Program-made: the position numbers and the translations under genes | The notes under the pieces: model-generated | Told to the model about the DNA's origin: nothing | What the model saw: the letters and a program-made list of their open reading frames with translations, nothing else | Database searches by the model: none | NCBI RefSeq assembly: GCF_038502225.1 | Contig: NC_091341.1 | Location: forward strand, 2,339,626-2,403,625 | Direction: 5' to 3' | Source: Cherax quadricarinatus | Taxonomy: Eukaryota; Arthropoda; Malacostraca; Decapoda; Parastacidae | DNA: 64,000 nt | Part shown: one piece after another, positions 1 through 10,827 of the stretch | Layout of the letters: each line of letters opens with the position of its first letter | How positions within the stretch are numbered: position 1 is the first letter of the stretch

Positions 1-709
1 CATTTTTACAGTTCTTATGTCCTCTGTAATATTGTTAGTTAAGTTCATGAGTTTAAAGTTAATAAGGATAATGAGCCTGAAAATAAAATTTCTAAGACCA
101 AAGAAATTGACCAGACCTAATGAATCCCCATCCGTATTATTGAAACAGTAAATGAACTTAATACCTTCTTCTCAACTATAGGGCCCAGCCTTGACAACGA
201 AATTCCAAACTCCATTGCTCAGGTTATTAATTACATCAGTGACAGTTGCCAAGATTCCCTTTACCTGTTCTCAGTAAATTATACAGAGGTAACTTCAGTA
301 ATGAATACATTGAAAGGAAAGTATACTACCATTCAAATATATAAAAACTGCCCATGTGTTTTCACCCGTCATTGCAACTCTTGCTTAATAGATCTCTTGA
401 ACCCAAAACTTTCCGTAGTGTACTAAAGCTAGCACGTGTTACCCAAATCTGTAAAGGTGGAGGCCTAACTGACATCAACCACTTTAGGTCAAGTTCTAAC
501 TCGTCATTATTGTCTTAAGATATTTGAAAAAATATACAAACGATTGTATGCATTTATAACTAAGCAGAAGATTCTTAACACTTCCAGTTTGGCTTCAGGT
601 CAGGTAAAAGTACTAATGATGCTGTCATAAAGATGCTAGATTGTGTATATTCAGCTCTAGAAAGTAATGAATATTTAGTGGAACTCTATATTGATCTAAA
701 ATAGATCTT

Positions 710-1009
710 TTGACACTATACCAAAACGTTTTTCTGTTGAAACTAGAGCATGCTCTCACTTGTTTAAAGTCCTACCTTACTGACAGACGTCAGCCTCTGA
801 CAAACAGTGACACTACCACATTAACCAATACAATCAAAATAAGGGTTCCTCAAGGTAGCATCCTTCACCCATTATTATTCATCTATATCAGTGACTACCA
901 AATGCCTTCAAGGACCTTAAAACCAATCACGTTTGCAGATGACACAACATTCGTCATATCCCATCCAGATCGCGTTATCTCAACAGTACAGTCAACGAGG
1001 AGCTTGTAA
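710..1009 (+). pseudogene. RT palm-domain fragment with F-A-D-D catalytic box
   Basis: A 99-codon open stretch of the RT relic. It contains a KSYLTDRRQ block, the PQGS box of RT motif B' (residues ~47-51) and FADD (residues ~75-78), which carries the catalytic aspartate pair of non-LTR RTs. Upstream the frame is broken just after the ELYIDLK block that holds the first catalytic Asp. Downstream it stops before the thumb. It is not expected to be functional. The start is simply the first Met of the open stretch. Confidence 0.6.
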
Positions 1010-1200
1010 AGATTTCTACCTAGTTGGCAACCAACAAACTTACACTCAATATTGACAACACTTTATTCACGTTATTCGGGAGTGAAGCTAGAAATACTCA
1101 TTTCAGTATTAAAATGAATAATTCAAACACAGAGAAGCAAGCGTATCCTTGAAATACATTTTGACTACAACCCGAAATTCAACACTCATATCCAATACAT

Positions 1201-1513
1201 GACTCAAGAAATCGTAATGACACGATTGCAAATAAACCATACCCCCGGCCGGGATTGAACCCGCGGTCATAGAGTCTCAAAACTCCAGCCCGTCGCGTTA
1301 GCCACGGGCCGTCACGGCCACGCTAGCTGGAGATTCGTCTGTAAAAACTTGCATTTGTGGTCACAGAGGTGCCTGTGCTAACTTTCCTATGGTGTAGAAA
1401 TATACCTAGTTGGATGAATCTTATTGTGGCTAGCTGGTCTAGTGGCTAACGCGACGGGCTGGAGTTTTGAGACTCTATGACCGCGGGTTCAATCCCGGCC
1501 GGGGGTATGGTTT
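1201..1513. mobile_element. Palindromic pair of tRNA-derived SINEs (family S1) with 13-bp TSD
   Basis: The left arm (~1201-1308) is on the minus strand. The right arm (~1309-1513) is on the plus strand and includes the SINE 5' region and tRNA-like part. The tRNA-like part has an A-box-like TGGTCTAGTGG and a B-box GGTTCAATCC. Identical 13-mers ATATCCAATACAT at 1188-1200 and 1514-1526 flank the pair as a target-site duplication. Both arms share base changes not seen in the other S1 copies here: ctAtgaccgc where others have ctctgaccgc, and an extra G before TATGGTTTA. Confidence 0.8.
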
Positions 1514-2485
1514 ATATCCAATACATATCTTAAAAATATAAAAACTGTTGGCATTCTATCAAAAATACTGTTATGTTCTACAAACAACACTACTCACCCT
1601 GTACCACTGCTACAGGTATCTAATCTATCCCTACCTCACTTATGGTATCTTAGAGGTTAGAATAATTACTCAGGTTTTCGACAACACACACACACACACC
1701 CACTATTCAAATATCGGTTGTCTCAACACACAACAGATCCTCACCTACTATTGTGCATTTTATGAATAAGGACACTTCAACGAACTTCAACTCAGCACTC
1801 TAACTGTTCCTTGAAAGCTGTAACAAAACACACAGGCAGTACAAGAAATAAGTGTCTCTGATATACAACTTGTATGACCCAACCTATACAGGAACTCCAT
1901 TCAAATAAAGGATCCTAAAATTTGCAATTCCCTGTAGATGTAGACAGTTCCCCATCTGCCACTTGCTTCAGGAATAGTTAAAAAGCACCTTCTAAATCTG
2001 GCTTAAATCCTGCTCTGATTAATTATTTTAAAGCTCACTTTATCAATAGCAGCCTTGTTGATCCCAATCATATTAGCACTTATAATGATATTCTCACTTT
2101 CGCCAAAATATTTCAGCATTTGTAATAACCAAAATTATGTTTTACTTCAGTATTCATCACGGTAGATGTTATATTAAATTGTTAAATAATTTTTCAAAAT
2201 GTCATAAATCATGAATCAAATTGTTACACAAAATGTCAAAGACTGCAAATTATAGTAATCTATGACTCAAGATAGTAATCTATTCAACTAAGCTACTTAA
2301 TTGTTCATTAGTTTTAAATGAATTTTAAGGCTTCCCGAAATGCTTTGCCTAACAAGGGGCTTTTTATAAAGATGTTTAAATATACATGTCAGTTAATCGT
2401 GTGTTAATTGTATACTGTACTGTACTTTATGGAAATAAAATTTCCATTATCATTTTCGTTGTCATTGTTTTCTTTACAATCTCAG

Positions 2486-2589
2486 TGGCCACTTTTAGTG
2501 CAACTAATTCAGTGTGGGTTGACGGTACTCATTCCTGGTCAGTTACATATTTTCCAAGGTGCGAGACAGCCTTTCGATTCCTACCTACG
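2486..2589 (+). other. Candidate internal exon of an unidentified host gene (weak)
   Basis: A pyrimidine-rich run ending in TCTCAG lies just before 2486, and the segment ends in ACG followed by GTAAGC at 2590, a good donor match. Two of the three frames are open across the 104 bp. One reads WPLLVQLIQCGLTVLIPG at its start, with no low-complexity bias. I do not recognise the protein, and no flanking exon is visible in this window. A chance match inside a degraded repeat is quite possible. Confidence 0.2.
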
Positions 2590-2957
2590 GTAAGCGCTGA
2601 TATGACAACAGATTCAGTGTTGACAATGGTTAGGCATTTCCTCCTCATTACTGTACAATCAGCGACGTCTCTGACTGTCAGAGATCTCACTTTCCTCCCA
2701 CGGATGTTCTTGCTATGACAAAACTCTTTATGGAGATCATTAAATAAAAAAACTTTAAAAGAAAACCAAGAGATTTACTCATCTTGCCTCTGTAAATAGG
2801 TATCAACACGAACGCTATCTTCATTTCACGCGTATTTTCACAATGTTTATAAGAAGTATATGGTATTGAAACTCGTGAGATCATAATGACAATATTGTAA
2901 ACAACTTACTGAATCGAGGGGCGTTGTTTATAATCGTGTCATTATGATTCGTCTGGA

Positions 2958-3052
2958 AAAACCTGCTGGCATGGTAGAGTGGTTAACTCACTGGCCGGGT
3001 AGTTTTAGGTCTGGTTAACTGTGGGTTCGCATCCCACCCTTTCCGTGAAATA
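2958..3052 (+). mobile_element. tRNA-like SINE fragment
   Basis: The sequence resembles a tRNA: TGGTAGAGTGG as an A-box and GGTTCGCATCC as a B-box about 50 bp later. It is preceded by an S1-like tail fragment (ATCGTGTCATTATGATTCG). It sits immediately beyond the 3' end of the reverse-strand LINE. The long insertion between the boxes and the imperfect stems argue against a functional tRNA gene. Confidence 0.5.
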
Positions 3053-3250
3053 GTGTATTAAGAACATAAGAAAGAAGGAACACTGCAAGAGGCCTACTGA
3101 CCCATGCGGAGCAGGTCCATGTCCCCCCCCCGGATAAGACCAATGACCCCACCCCACCGGATTAGCCCAATGACGCACCCAGTCTGGTCACCTAAACTCA
3201 AGGATGGAGCACTGCACCAGACCCAGCAACACAAGCTGGTCAGGTCCAAC

Positions 3251-3577
3251 TCACACCCACCCACACCCACTCATGTATTTATCTAACCTATTTTTAAAAC
3301 TACACAACGTTTTAGCCTGAATAACTGTACTCGGGAGTTTGTTCCACTCATCCACAACTCTATTACCAAACCAGTGCTTTCCTATATCCTTCCTGAATCT
3401 GAATTTTTCCAACTTGAAACCATTGCTGCGTGTCCTGTCTTGGCTGGAAATTTTCAGCACGCTATTTACATCCCCTTTATTTATTCCCGTTTTCCATTTA
3501 TACACCTCGATCATATCCCCCCTAATTCTACGCCTTTCGAGAGAGTGTAGATTCAGGGCCCTCAGTCTATCCTCATA
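3251..3577 (-). pseudogene. LINE L-A ORF2, C-terminal end (downstream of SINE insertion)
   Basis: This is the last ~87 codons of ORF2. It contains the conserved MIEVYKWKTGINKGDVN block, KLEKFRFRKDIGKHWFGNRV and the final FKNRLDKYMSG, ending at a stop near 3251. The same blocks end the second copy at 28627. It is separated from the rest of ORF2 by the SINE cluster; the duplicated GGGAAGATTTCTGAT marks the join. No catalytic residues lie in this part. Confidence 0.85.
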
Positions 3578-3592
3578 GGGAAGATTTCTGAT

Positions 3593-4437
3593 GACTCACG
3601 AAATCGTAATGACACGATTGCAAACAAACCATACCCCGGCCAGGATTGAACCCGCGGTCAGAGAGTCTCAAAACTCCAGCCCGTCGCGTTAGCCACTAGA
3701 CCAGCTAGCCACAATAAGATTCGTCCAACTAGGTATATTTCTACACCATAGGAAGGTTAGCACAGGCACCACTGTGACCACAAATGCAAGTTTTTACAGA
3801 TGAATCTCCAGCTAGCGTGGCCGTGACGAACTCTAGCTCAAGTCCCTTCACTGCCGTCACCATGACTCACGAAATCGTAATGACACGATTGCAAACAAAC
3901 CATACCCCGGCCGGGATTGAACCCGCGGTCAGAGAGTCTCAAAACTCCAGCCCGTCGCGTTAGCCACTAGACCAGCTAGCCACAATAAGATTCGTCCAAA
4001 CTTGCATTTGTGGTCACAGTGGCGCCTGTGCTAACCTTCCTATGGTGTAGAAATATACCTAGTTGGACGTATCTTATTGTGGCTAGCTGGTCTAGTGGCT
4101 AACGCGACAAGCTGGAGTTTTGAGACTCTCTGACCGCAGGTTCAATCCTGGCCGGGGTATGGTTTGTTTGTAATTGTGTCATTACGATTTCGTGAGTCAC
4201 GTTGACGGCAGTGAAGGGACTTGAGCTAGAGTTCGTCACGGCCACGCTAGCTGGAGATTCGTCTGTAAAAACTTGCATTTGTGGTCACAGTGGTGCCTGT
4301 GCTAACCTTCCTATGGTGTAGAAATATACCTAGTTGGACGAATCTTATTGTGGCTAGCTGGTCTAGTGGCTAACGCGACGGGCTGGAGTTTTGAGACTCT
4401 CTGACCGCGGGTTCAATCCCGGCCGGGGTATGGTTTG
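3593..4437. mobile_element. Four-copy palindromic S1 SINE cluster with 15-bp TSD inside a LINE ORF
   Basis: The order is full copy minus (3593-~3863), truncated copy minus (~3864-3998), truncated copy plus (~3999-4200) and full copy plus (~4201-4437). The structure is thus symmetric about ~4000. Each copy has a tRNA-like head (A-box-like TGGTCTAGTGG, B-box GGTTCAATCC) and the S1 tail ATTACGATTTCGTGAGTCA where complete. GGGAAGATTTCTGAT occurs at 3578-3592 and again at 4438-4452. It belongs to the interrupted LINE, so the whole 845 bp appears to be one insertion, or one insertion later enlarged. Confidence 0.85.
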
Positions 4438-4452
4438 GGGAAGATTTCTGAT

Positions 4453-6896
4453 ACATGGGATCATCTTTGTCATCCTCCTCCGTACGTTTTCCAGAGCATT
4501 TATATCCATTCTGTAATACGGTGACCAGAACTGAGCGGCATAGTCTAAATGAGGCCTAACCAAGGATATATAGAGTTCAAGAACAACCTAAGGACTTCTA
4601 TTATTTATACTTCTAGTTATGAAGGCAAGAATTCTGTTAGCTTTATTGCGAACACTAATGCACTGTTGTCTTGGTTTTAGATTACTGCTAACCAGAACTC
4701 TAAATCCTTTTCGCAATCAGTAGTATTAAGATCTACATTATTTAGTTTATATGTGGCATGGTTATTTAACTGTCCAACATTTAGAACTTTGCATTTGTCA
4801 ATATTAAACTGCATCTGCCACTTATCCGACCATTGCATCAGTCTATTCAAATCATCCTGGAGTGCTTTAGTGTCCTCATTAGAATGAATTGGACGGCCTA
4901 TTTTGGTGTCATCAGCAAATTTGCTTATGTCGCTATTTATTCCCTCATCTATGCCGTTTATGTAAATTGTGAACAACAACGGGCCCAACACTGACCCCTG
5001 AGGAACACCGCTTGTGACGTGCCCCCATTCTGATTTCTCCCCATTTATGCAAACTCTCTGCTGTCTATTTGTCAGCCATGCCTCTACCCAGGAAAAAATT
5101 TCTCCTCCTATTCCGTGTGCCTTAAGTTTCCTCAATAGCCTCTGGTGTGGAACTCTATTGAAAGCCTTACTGAAATCCATATACACAATATCATATTCAT
5201 TACCATGATCAACCTCCTCAAACACCTTAGTGAAAAAAGTTAGTAAATTCGTAAGACAGGAACGCCCCTTTATAAAACCGTGTTGAGATTCATTAATCAA
5301 TCTGTGCCTGTCAAGATGGCTACGAATTGCTTCGGCAATTATTGATTCCATAAAGTTTCCCACTATGGAGGTAAGGCTTATTGGTCTATAGTTTGAAGCC
5401 AAGGACCTGTCACCTGCCTTGTAAATAGGAATTACATTTGCCATTTTCCACTTATCAGGCACTATGCCAGTGTGTAGTGATATGTTAAAATGATTAGCCA
5501 AAGGTATGCTAAGTTCCTCTTTACATTCTTTTAACACCCTTGCAAACAGTTCATCAGGGCCTGGGGATTTGTTAGGTTTTAGTTTCTCTATTTGTCTGAG
5601 GACCATGTCACTAGTTACCGCAATCGTACATAGTTTATTATCATCCACATAATCTCTTATTTCAGGAATATCGCTAGTATTTTCCTGGGTGAAAACTGGG
5701 AGGAAGTAGGTATTTAGAATTTCACACATATCCTTATCACTGTCAGTGATCTGACCAGAGTTACTCTTAAGTGGGCCAATCTTGTCCCTAATCTTACTTC
5801 TGAATACCTGAAAGAACCCTTTTGGGTTAGTCTTTGAATCCCTTGCGACCTTAGTCTCATAATCCCTTTATGCTATTCTTATTCCTTTCTTTATTTCTCT
5901 CTTTAATTGAATATAATGATTCCTTAACTGCCCATCCCCTCTTTTGATACGCCTATATATGTCTCTCTTTTGACCAATGAGATGTTTTATTCTATTGTTC
6001 ATCCATTTGGGATAATTTTTGTTAGATCTTATTTCCCTACTCGGAACAAAAGTTGTCTGGGTAGCTAGAACTATGCTCTGAAAAACGTCATACTGGCAAC
6101 TAAGATCACCTACCTGACCCATAGTCAGAACATCCCAATTTAGCCAACCCAGGTAATTTTTCAGTCCCATGAAGTCGGCCAAGTGAAAATCTGGGACAGA
6201 GATTTGATTGCAGTTATCTGGGTAATTCCATGATATATTGAAACTAAGTGATTTGTGATCACTTTCCCCAAGCTCATCATTAACCTCAAGATTATTAATT
6301 AGTGAATCTTTGTTGGCAAGAACCAAGTTAAGCAGATTGTTGCCTCTTGTTGGTTCTGTCACAACCTGTTCTAAAAAGCAATCCTGGACCATATCAAGAA
6401 AGTCACTAGACTCAAGATTTCCTGTCATACTGTTCCAATCAATTTGTCTAAAGTTAAAATCTCCCATTATCACAACATTTTCATATCTAGATGCCTTATG
6501 AATCTCGTCCCATAACAGCTTACTGCCCTCCCTATCAAGGTTTGGGGGCCTATAAATCACACCCAGAATTAATTTGTCACGTCCCTCGAGAAACTGTAGC
6601 CGAACAGATTCTGTGTTCGATGTTTTTAATCTTATATCATATCTAAGACAACAATTTAAATTTTCCCTGACATACATCGCCACACCACCACCCTTCCTGT
6701 TGACCCTATCAGTGTGGAATAGTTTATAATCCTGCATGTTGCATTCAGAAGGCATTTCTCTATCTTTCAGGTTGAACCAGGTCTCTGTTATACCAATAAT
6801 ATCTATATTACCTACACTTGCAAGTAATCTTATCTCATCTATCCTATTTCTTAGACTCCTACTATTTGTATAGTAAACCTTAAGGGAGCTAGTCAC
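4453..6896 (-). pseudogene. LINE L-A ORF2: APE-type endonuclease plus reverse transcriptase (inactivated)
   Basis: From Met at 6896 the first 342 codons form an APE-like endonuclease. They include ITETWFN (catalytic Glu region, residues ~36-42), MGDFN (~residue 145) and ESDHKSL (~213). A single in-frame TAA at 5868-5870 follows. The frame then stays open through the RT (5867-4677): KSPGPDE, NYRPISLT, YMDFSKAF (first catalytic Asp), [10 protein letters not shown] and FADDTK. Near 4690 a 1-bp loss after EKDL shifts the frame. Homology to the second copy continues in another frame to the SINE insertion at 4437. In life it would nick target DNA and copy the element RNA by target-primed reverse transcription; this copy cannot make a full protein. 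Confidence 0.85.
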
Positions 6897-7071
6897 TCGT
6901 TGCCCTCTACTATCTCTCTTTGTTGATCAATTGATTTGCCATTACTAGCAACTTTATTTTGAATATTGTCTTTTAAACATATCCCTGAGGTATCCCGGTA
7001 ATAACTGCTGTTTTTAACCCTAATGCTGCAGCCTGATTGTTTCCCACAAACATCCATACCTCTATAATCTA

Positions 7072-7919
7072 TCAGTTTAAATTCCTAGACAAGTCATCAA
7101 TTACCCTCTCAATCGAATTGGCTAATGCAACCACTCCATCCCCAGAGAGATGAACCCCATCCCTTGCATACATATCACGTTTGCCAAAGAATAGGTCCCA
7201 GTTATCAATGAATGGGATTGCAAGTTCTTTGCAGTACCTGTCTAGCCAGTAATTCATACCAATTGCCCTAGACATCCATTCATTGCCCACTCCCTTTCTA
7301 GGCAAGATGCTACATATGACTGGGATCTCTCCCTTAGACCTAACTACTTCTATGGCTGACCTGTACTTATCCAGCAGCTCCTCTCTCCTGCCCTTCCCAA
7401 TGTCATTACCCCCAGCACTAAGACAATGGGCTTGTTCCCATTACCTGCCATAATATTATCCAACCTGCTGACTATGTCACCAACACCAGCTCCAGGAAGA
7501 CACACTCTCTGTCTGACCTTTCTGTCTCTGTTACAAAATGCATGGTCCATATATCTTACCTGAGAATCGCCTACTATTAAAATATTCTTACCTTGATTAG
7601 CAGGGGAATCAGTGGTATCTTCATCCTTGCTAACCACTGAAGTACACTCGTCTTGGAGAACAGAGAATCGATTTCCTACCTTCACATCTTCTCTATTAAC
7701 TCTCCTCATTTTCCTTCTTCCTGAACTGTGAACCACTTGCCACTTAAAGCGGCTGCCACTATCACTGCTGGTGACCAATCCTTCCTTACCAGCTAAATCC
7801 TTCTCACACTCGCTCCCAAACTCATCTATGCGAAGCTTCGGCCTCCTATTTTCCTCCTGAAGAAGTAGAATCTCCTTCAACACCTGAACCTGAGATTCTA
7901 AAACACTACAACAAGACAT
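7072..7919 (-). pseudogene. LINE L-A ORF1: SGNH/GDSL-type esterase domain protein (frameshifted)
   Basis: Starts at Met 7919. The N-terminal half has a leucine/glutamate-rich segment (VQVLKEILLLQEENRR), probably a short coiled coil, then a charged linker. The C-terminal half is an SGNH hydrolase. Block I is IVGDSQVRYMD with the nucleophile Ser. The GGND block is disrupted by a 1-bp loss near 7425. Block V is YARDGVHLS with the catalytic Asp/His, in the shifted frame (7305-7072). Esterase-type ORF1 proteins are known from CR1/L2-group LINEs, where the role is thought to be RNA or membrane association, though this is not settled. The copy is broken. Confidence 0.8.
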
Positions 7920-7990
7920 GGTGCTTGGTAACAGCCCACGCTAACTCCCAAGAGCTTGTATGTGTTTACTCTGCTTCCGATACCGCGAGA

Positions 7991-8763
7991 TAACCTGTCT
8001 ATTTATGCATTTTTTATGCTTTGGTTTGTTTACGACTGAATTACATAAATTTAAGGTAATTAAGATTGATTCAAAAGGTATTGCATATAATATGTAAGTA
8101 GTGTTGTTGCACTACATTGTGTGTAAGTGTGAGAGGGTACATCTCACAGTATTTGTGTGTTTGAAGGTTTGAGGTGACACAAGGCATGATCTAAGTATGT
8201 TTGGTTTTTCTTTTTGTCCTCAAATGTGTTATACAAAGATAATTCTGTGGTGTATGTGATGTGTAGGTTTATAGGTATTCAACATGCTTGTTGTATGTTC
8301 CCTTTTCGATACTTTGTTTTAATTGTCATTTCAATGTACTTTGTATAGTATTATACAATGGTATTGTTCTTTGCCATATGAAGTGGTTTTTTTTTTTTTA
8401 GGTTATGTTATGTTCTAGGTTTTTGTATGTCAAGATGTACTTATAGACTGTCAGCACCCTGATATAGGTTTTTCATGCTATGTTCTTAACGTAAGTTTTG
8501 GCTGTATGGTATACAGATATATCTAGCCAGTTTATAGACGCATTCCTTTTGTGTCTGAAATTTTTGTATACGGGTTTATTGTAACTGTAATGAGTCGGTT
8601 TTAAGCTGTTTTCTTTGTATGTTTATTTGTATTTTGGTATATGGGATAAGTATGTAGATGTCCTAGTAGGATTATGATGTTAGAGATCCATACTGTTTCC
8701 TTTTATTTTTATTTTTATGTATACTGTATTGGTTATAAATAAAATATAAAAAAAAAAAAAAAA
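7991..8763 (+). other. T/G-rich sequence ending in AATAAA and a poly(A) run
   Basis: No coding sequence is visible. The stretch ends ATAAATAAAATATAAAAAAA with 15 A residues (8749-8763), a polyadenylation signal followed directly by poly(A), as left by retroposition of a polyadenylated RNA. A very similar ending occurs at 15312-15343. The 5' limit is not visible. The sequence next to 7919 is probably still the L-A 5' leader. Confidence 0.4.
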
Positions 8764-9042
8764 TGTCCGTAAACTGCACAATTAAGATTGATCTACCATG
8801 AAACAGCTAAAATTAAGCTATAGGAGTTGTAGTGAATCTCCAGGTAACCGAGGTCGTGTAAGCGGGCCGGAAATGTGTATGTCTAGGTTGTGTAGACTAG
8901 ATATATACACGCTGAAATACGTTAGAAAAGGAGCGTTGTTGTTGTAGAAAGGTTGTAGCAACACTGCAGCTCTCACGTCCATGATTAGATAATAAAGTTA
9001 CCGTAGTTGAGGTATATCAACCAAACATTTATAAACCATATA

Positions 9043-9227
9043 CAAATAACCCGCACATAAAAGACAGAAGCTTACGACGACGTTTCGGTCCGACTTCGAC
9101 CATTGACAAAGTCACACTGTGACTTTGTCAATGGTCCAAGTCGGACCGAAACGTCGTCGTAAGCTTCTGTCTTTTATGTGCGGGTTATTTGTGTATCGTT
9201 CCAGTCACGGTATTGTGCCTTTTTGTT
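9043..9227. mobile_element. Palindromic Penelope-type terminal repeat pair (family P-A) with 16-bp TSD
   Basis: Positions 9042-9192 form a 151-bp near-perfect palindrome (arms of 75 bp, centre at 9117, one mismatch seen). Each arm contains the hairpin GGTCC-AAGTC-GGACC followed by GAAACG. The right side continues for ~35 bp into CCAGTCACGGTATTGTGCC, a tail also seen at ~45620. ATTTATAAACCATATA occurs at 9027-9042 and 9228-9243 as a direct repeat. Assignment to Penelope-like elements rests on the shared hairpin-GAAAC arrangement with repeats next to GIY-YIG relics elsewhere, and is an inference. Confidence 0.75.
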
Positions 9228-9243
9228 ATTTATAAACCATATA

Positions 9244-9630
9244 TCTGACACGATTAATAATTTATGTTAACTGCTGCAACGGCAATAAAATGTTTCAACA
9301 TTCTTTGGCGCTTTATAATTAAATTACAAAATATCAAAACTCAAAGCTTGAATATGATTTACAACAGACACTTTTTTTGACGTCATGCATAATAATTCGT
9401 GTACGTGGCAAGTTCTCTGTACTAGTCATATATATATGAATAGTGTTAAATGTTTTCAGCTCACTTGGTGTTGTTCCTTAGTCCATAATGTTGGGAGTAA
9501 TTCTTGAATAATAATACTCATAACTAAAGCACGTGTACCCCGGGAAACATCTCGAGTGAAAGCAAGGAGGTGCACCAAGATTTATGGTAATGACTCGCTA
9601 ATGCTTTTCTCAGATGATGTATGGTATTGT
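9244..9630. other. Unassigned AT-rich sequence
   Basis: I see no open frame of note, no RNA gene and no recognisable repeat. It leads directly into the ACC-rich array. Confidence 0.4.
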
Positions 9631-9631
9631 G

Positions 9632-10760
9632 TATTGGGCTACCACCATCATCACCGCTACTACTCTTAACCTCACCACCACCACTACCATTACCTTACCA
9701 CTAACACTGCTACCTCCAACACCACTGCTACTACTAGCTCTAGAACATCCACTACTACCTCCACTTCCAGTGTTATCTCCAATACCACCACCACCATTAC
9801 TTCCTTCACCACGACTACCAGCACTACCTCCATCAACACTCACATCCAACACCATTGCTATTAACTTCACCACCACCACTACAACCTCCACCACCACCAC
9901 TACTGCTACTTCCACCTCCGCCACTGTCACTCATACTACCTCCACCACTACCATCACCACAACACTGCTACTTCCGCCACCACAACTACCTCCACCACTG
10001 CTACTGCTACCACTACTACCTCCACAGTTACCACTACTGCTACCTTCACCACCACCACCACTACTGCCTCCACAGTTACCACCACTGCTACCTTCATCAC
10101 CACCACTACTACCTCCATCACCACCACTACTACCTCCACAGTTACCACCACTACCACCTCCACCACCACCACTACTACCTTCACCACTGCCACTACCAAC
10201 ACTACTACCTTCACCACCATCATTGTTACCTCCACAAATACTAATACTACTACTACTATCACTACTACTACGACTACTAATACTACTACTACTACTAATA
10301 CTGCTACTACTACTACTACCACCACCACCTCCACTACAACTACCAGTACACCACCGATATCACCACCATTGTCACGAACACCACCACCACCCGAACACCA
10401 TTCCAGCGCCACAACCACAACCACTGCTACTACTACTTCCACCACCACATCAACCACCACTGCTACTACTACTTCAACCACCACCACCACTACTGCTACT
10501 ACTTCCACTACCACCACCACCACTACTGCTACTACTTCCACCACCACCACAACCTTTACCACCACTACTACCTCTCCCACCACCGCCACCATCTGCACTA
10601 CCACTATCACCACCACTACTACTACCATCACCACGACTACCTCTACCGCCACCACTACTACCACCACCACTACCACCACCACTGCTACCTCCTCCACCAT
10701 CACTATCACCATCTCCGCCACCACTATCATCACCACCACTATAACAAATAACACACAACA
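9632..10760. repeat. 1.1-kb degenerate (ACC/ACT)n trinucleotide-rich array
   Basis: Long runs of ACC, ACT and CTACTTCC-type units, degenerate and without a fixed longer period. The bias leaves all plus-strand and some minus-strand frames open for hundreds of codons (poly-Thr, Pro/Leu or Val-rich). These are compositional artefacts, not genes. It passes into (AC)n at its right end. Confidence 0.9.
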
Positions 10761-10769
10761 CAAACACAC

Positions 10770-10770
<1 letters not shown>

Positions 10771-10825
<55 letters not shown>
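10771..10825. repeat. (AC)n microsatellite
   Basis: About 27 uninterrupted AC units between the ACC array and an L-B LINE tail. The L-B family itself ends in (AC)n, so this tract may be the tail of a preceding copy. Confidence 0.95.

Positions 10826-10827
<2 letters not shown>

Larger units (their letters stand above)
1..2380 (+). mobile_element. Degraded non-LTR retrotransposon (RT relic), 5' end outside window
   Basis: Pieces of a LINE reverse transcriptase can be read in order along the plus strand in shifting frames. They are a spacer like NELNTFFSTIGPSL near 150, a KIFEKIYKRLYAFITKQKIL block near 515-575, a GKSTNDAVIKMLD-like block near 605, an ELYIDLK block near 680, then PQGSILHPLLFIYISD and FADDTTF around 845-950. 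A C-terminal LIYPYLTYGIL block lies near 1625. Many stops and frameshifts make it an old dead copy. A SINE pair (1201-1513) interrupts it. The right boundary is uncertain. The clade is probably in the CR1/L2/jockey group, but cannot be fixed by eye. Confidence 0.65.
3056..7990 (-). mobile_element. CR1/L2-like LINE (family L-A, copy 1), nearly full length, interrupted by a SINE cluster
   Basis: Reading on the minus strand: 5' leader beyond 7919, ORF1 (7919-7072) with an SGNH-hydrolase domain, ORF2 (6896-3251) with endonuclease and reverse transcriptase, then a 3' UTR ending near 3056 in an AGAACATAAGAAAG tail. The family is represented again at 27524-32430. An 845-bp SINE cluster (3593-4437) sits inside ORF2. 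The visible lesions are one 1-bp frameshift in ORF1, one in-frame stop and one frameshift in ORF2, plus the insertion. The ORF order and the esterase-type ORF1 are typical of CR1/L2-group LINEs. Confidence 0.85.

Noticed and set aside
1430..1507. tRNA-like sequences with good A- and B-boxes as real tRNA genes
   Set aside because: They recur as parts of longer repeats with constant flanks (S1, S2, S3, S4), and their stems are imperfect, so they are SINE heads.
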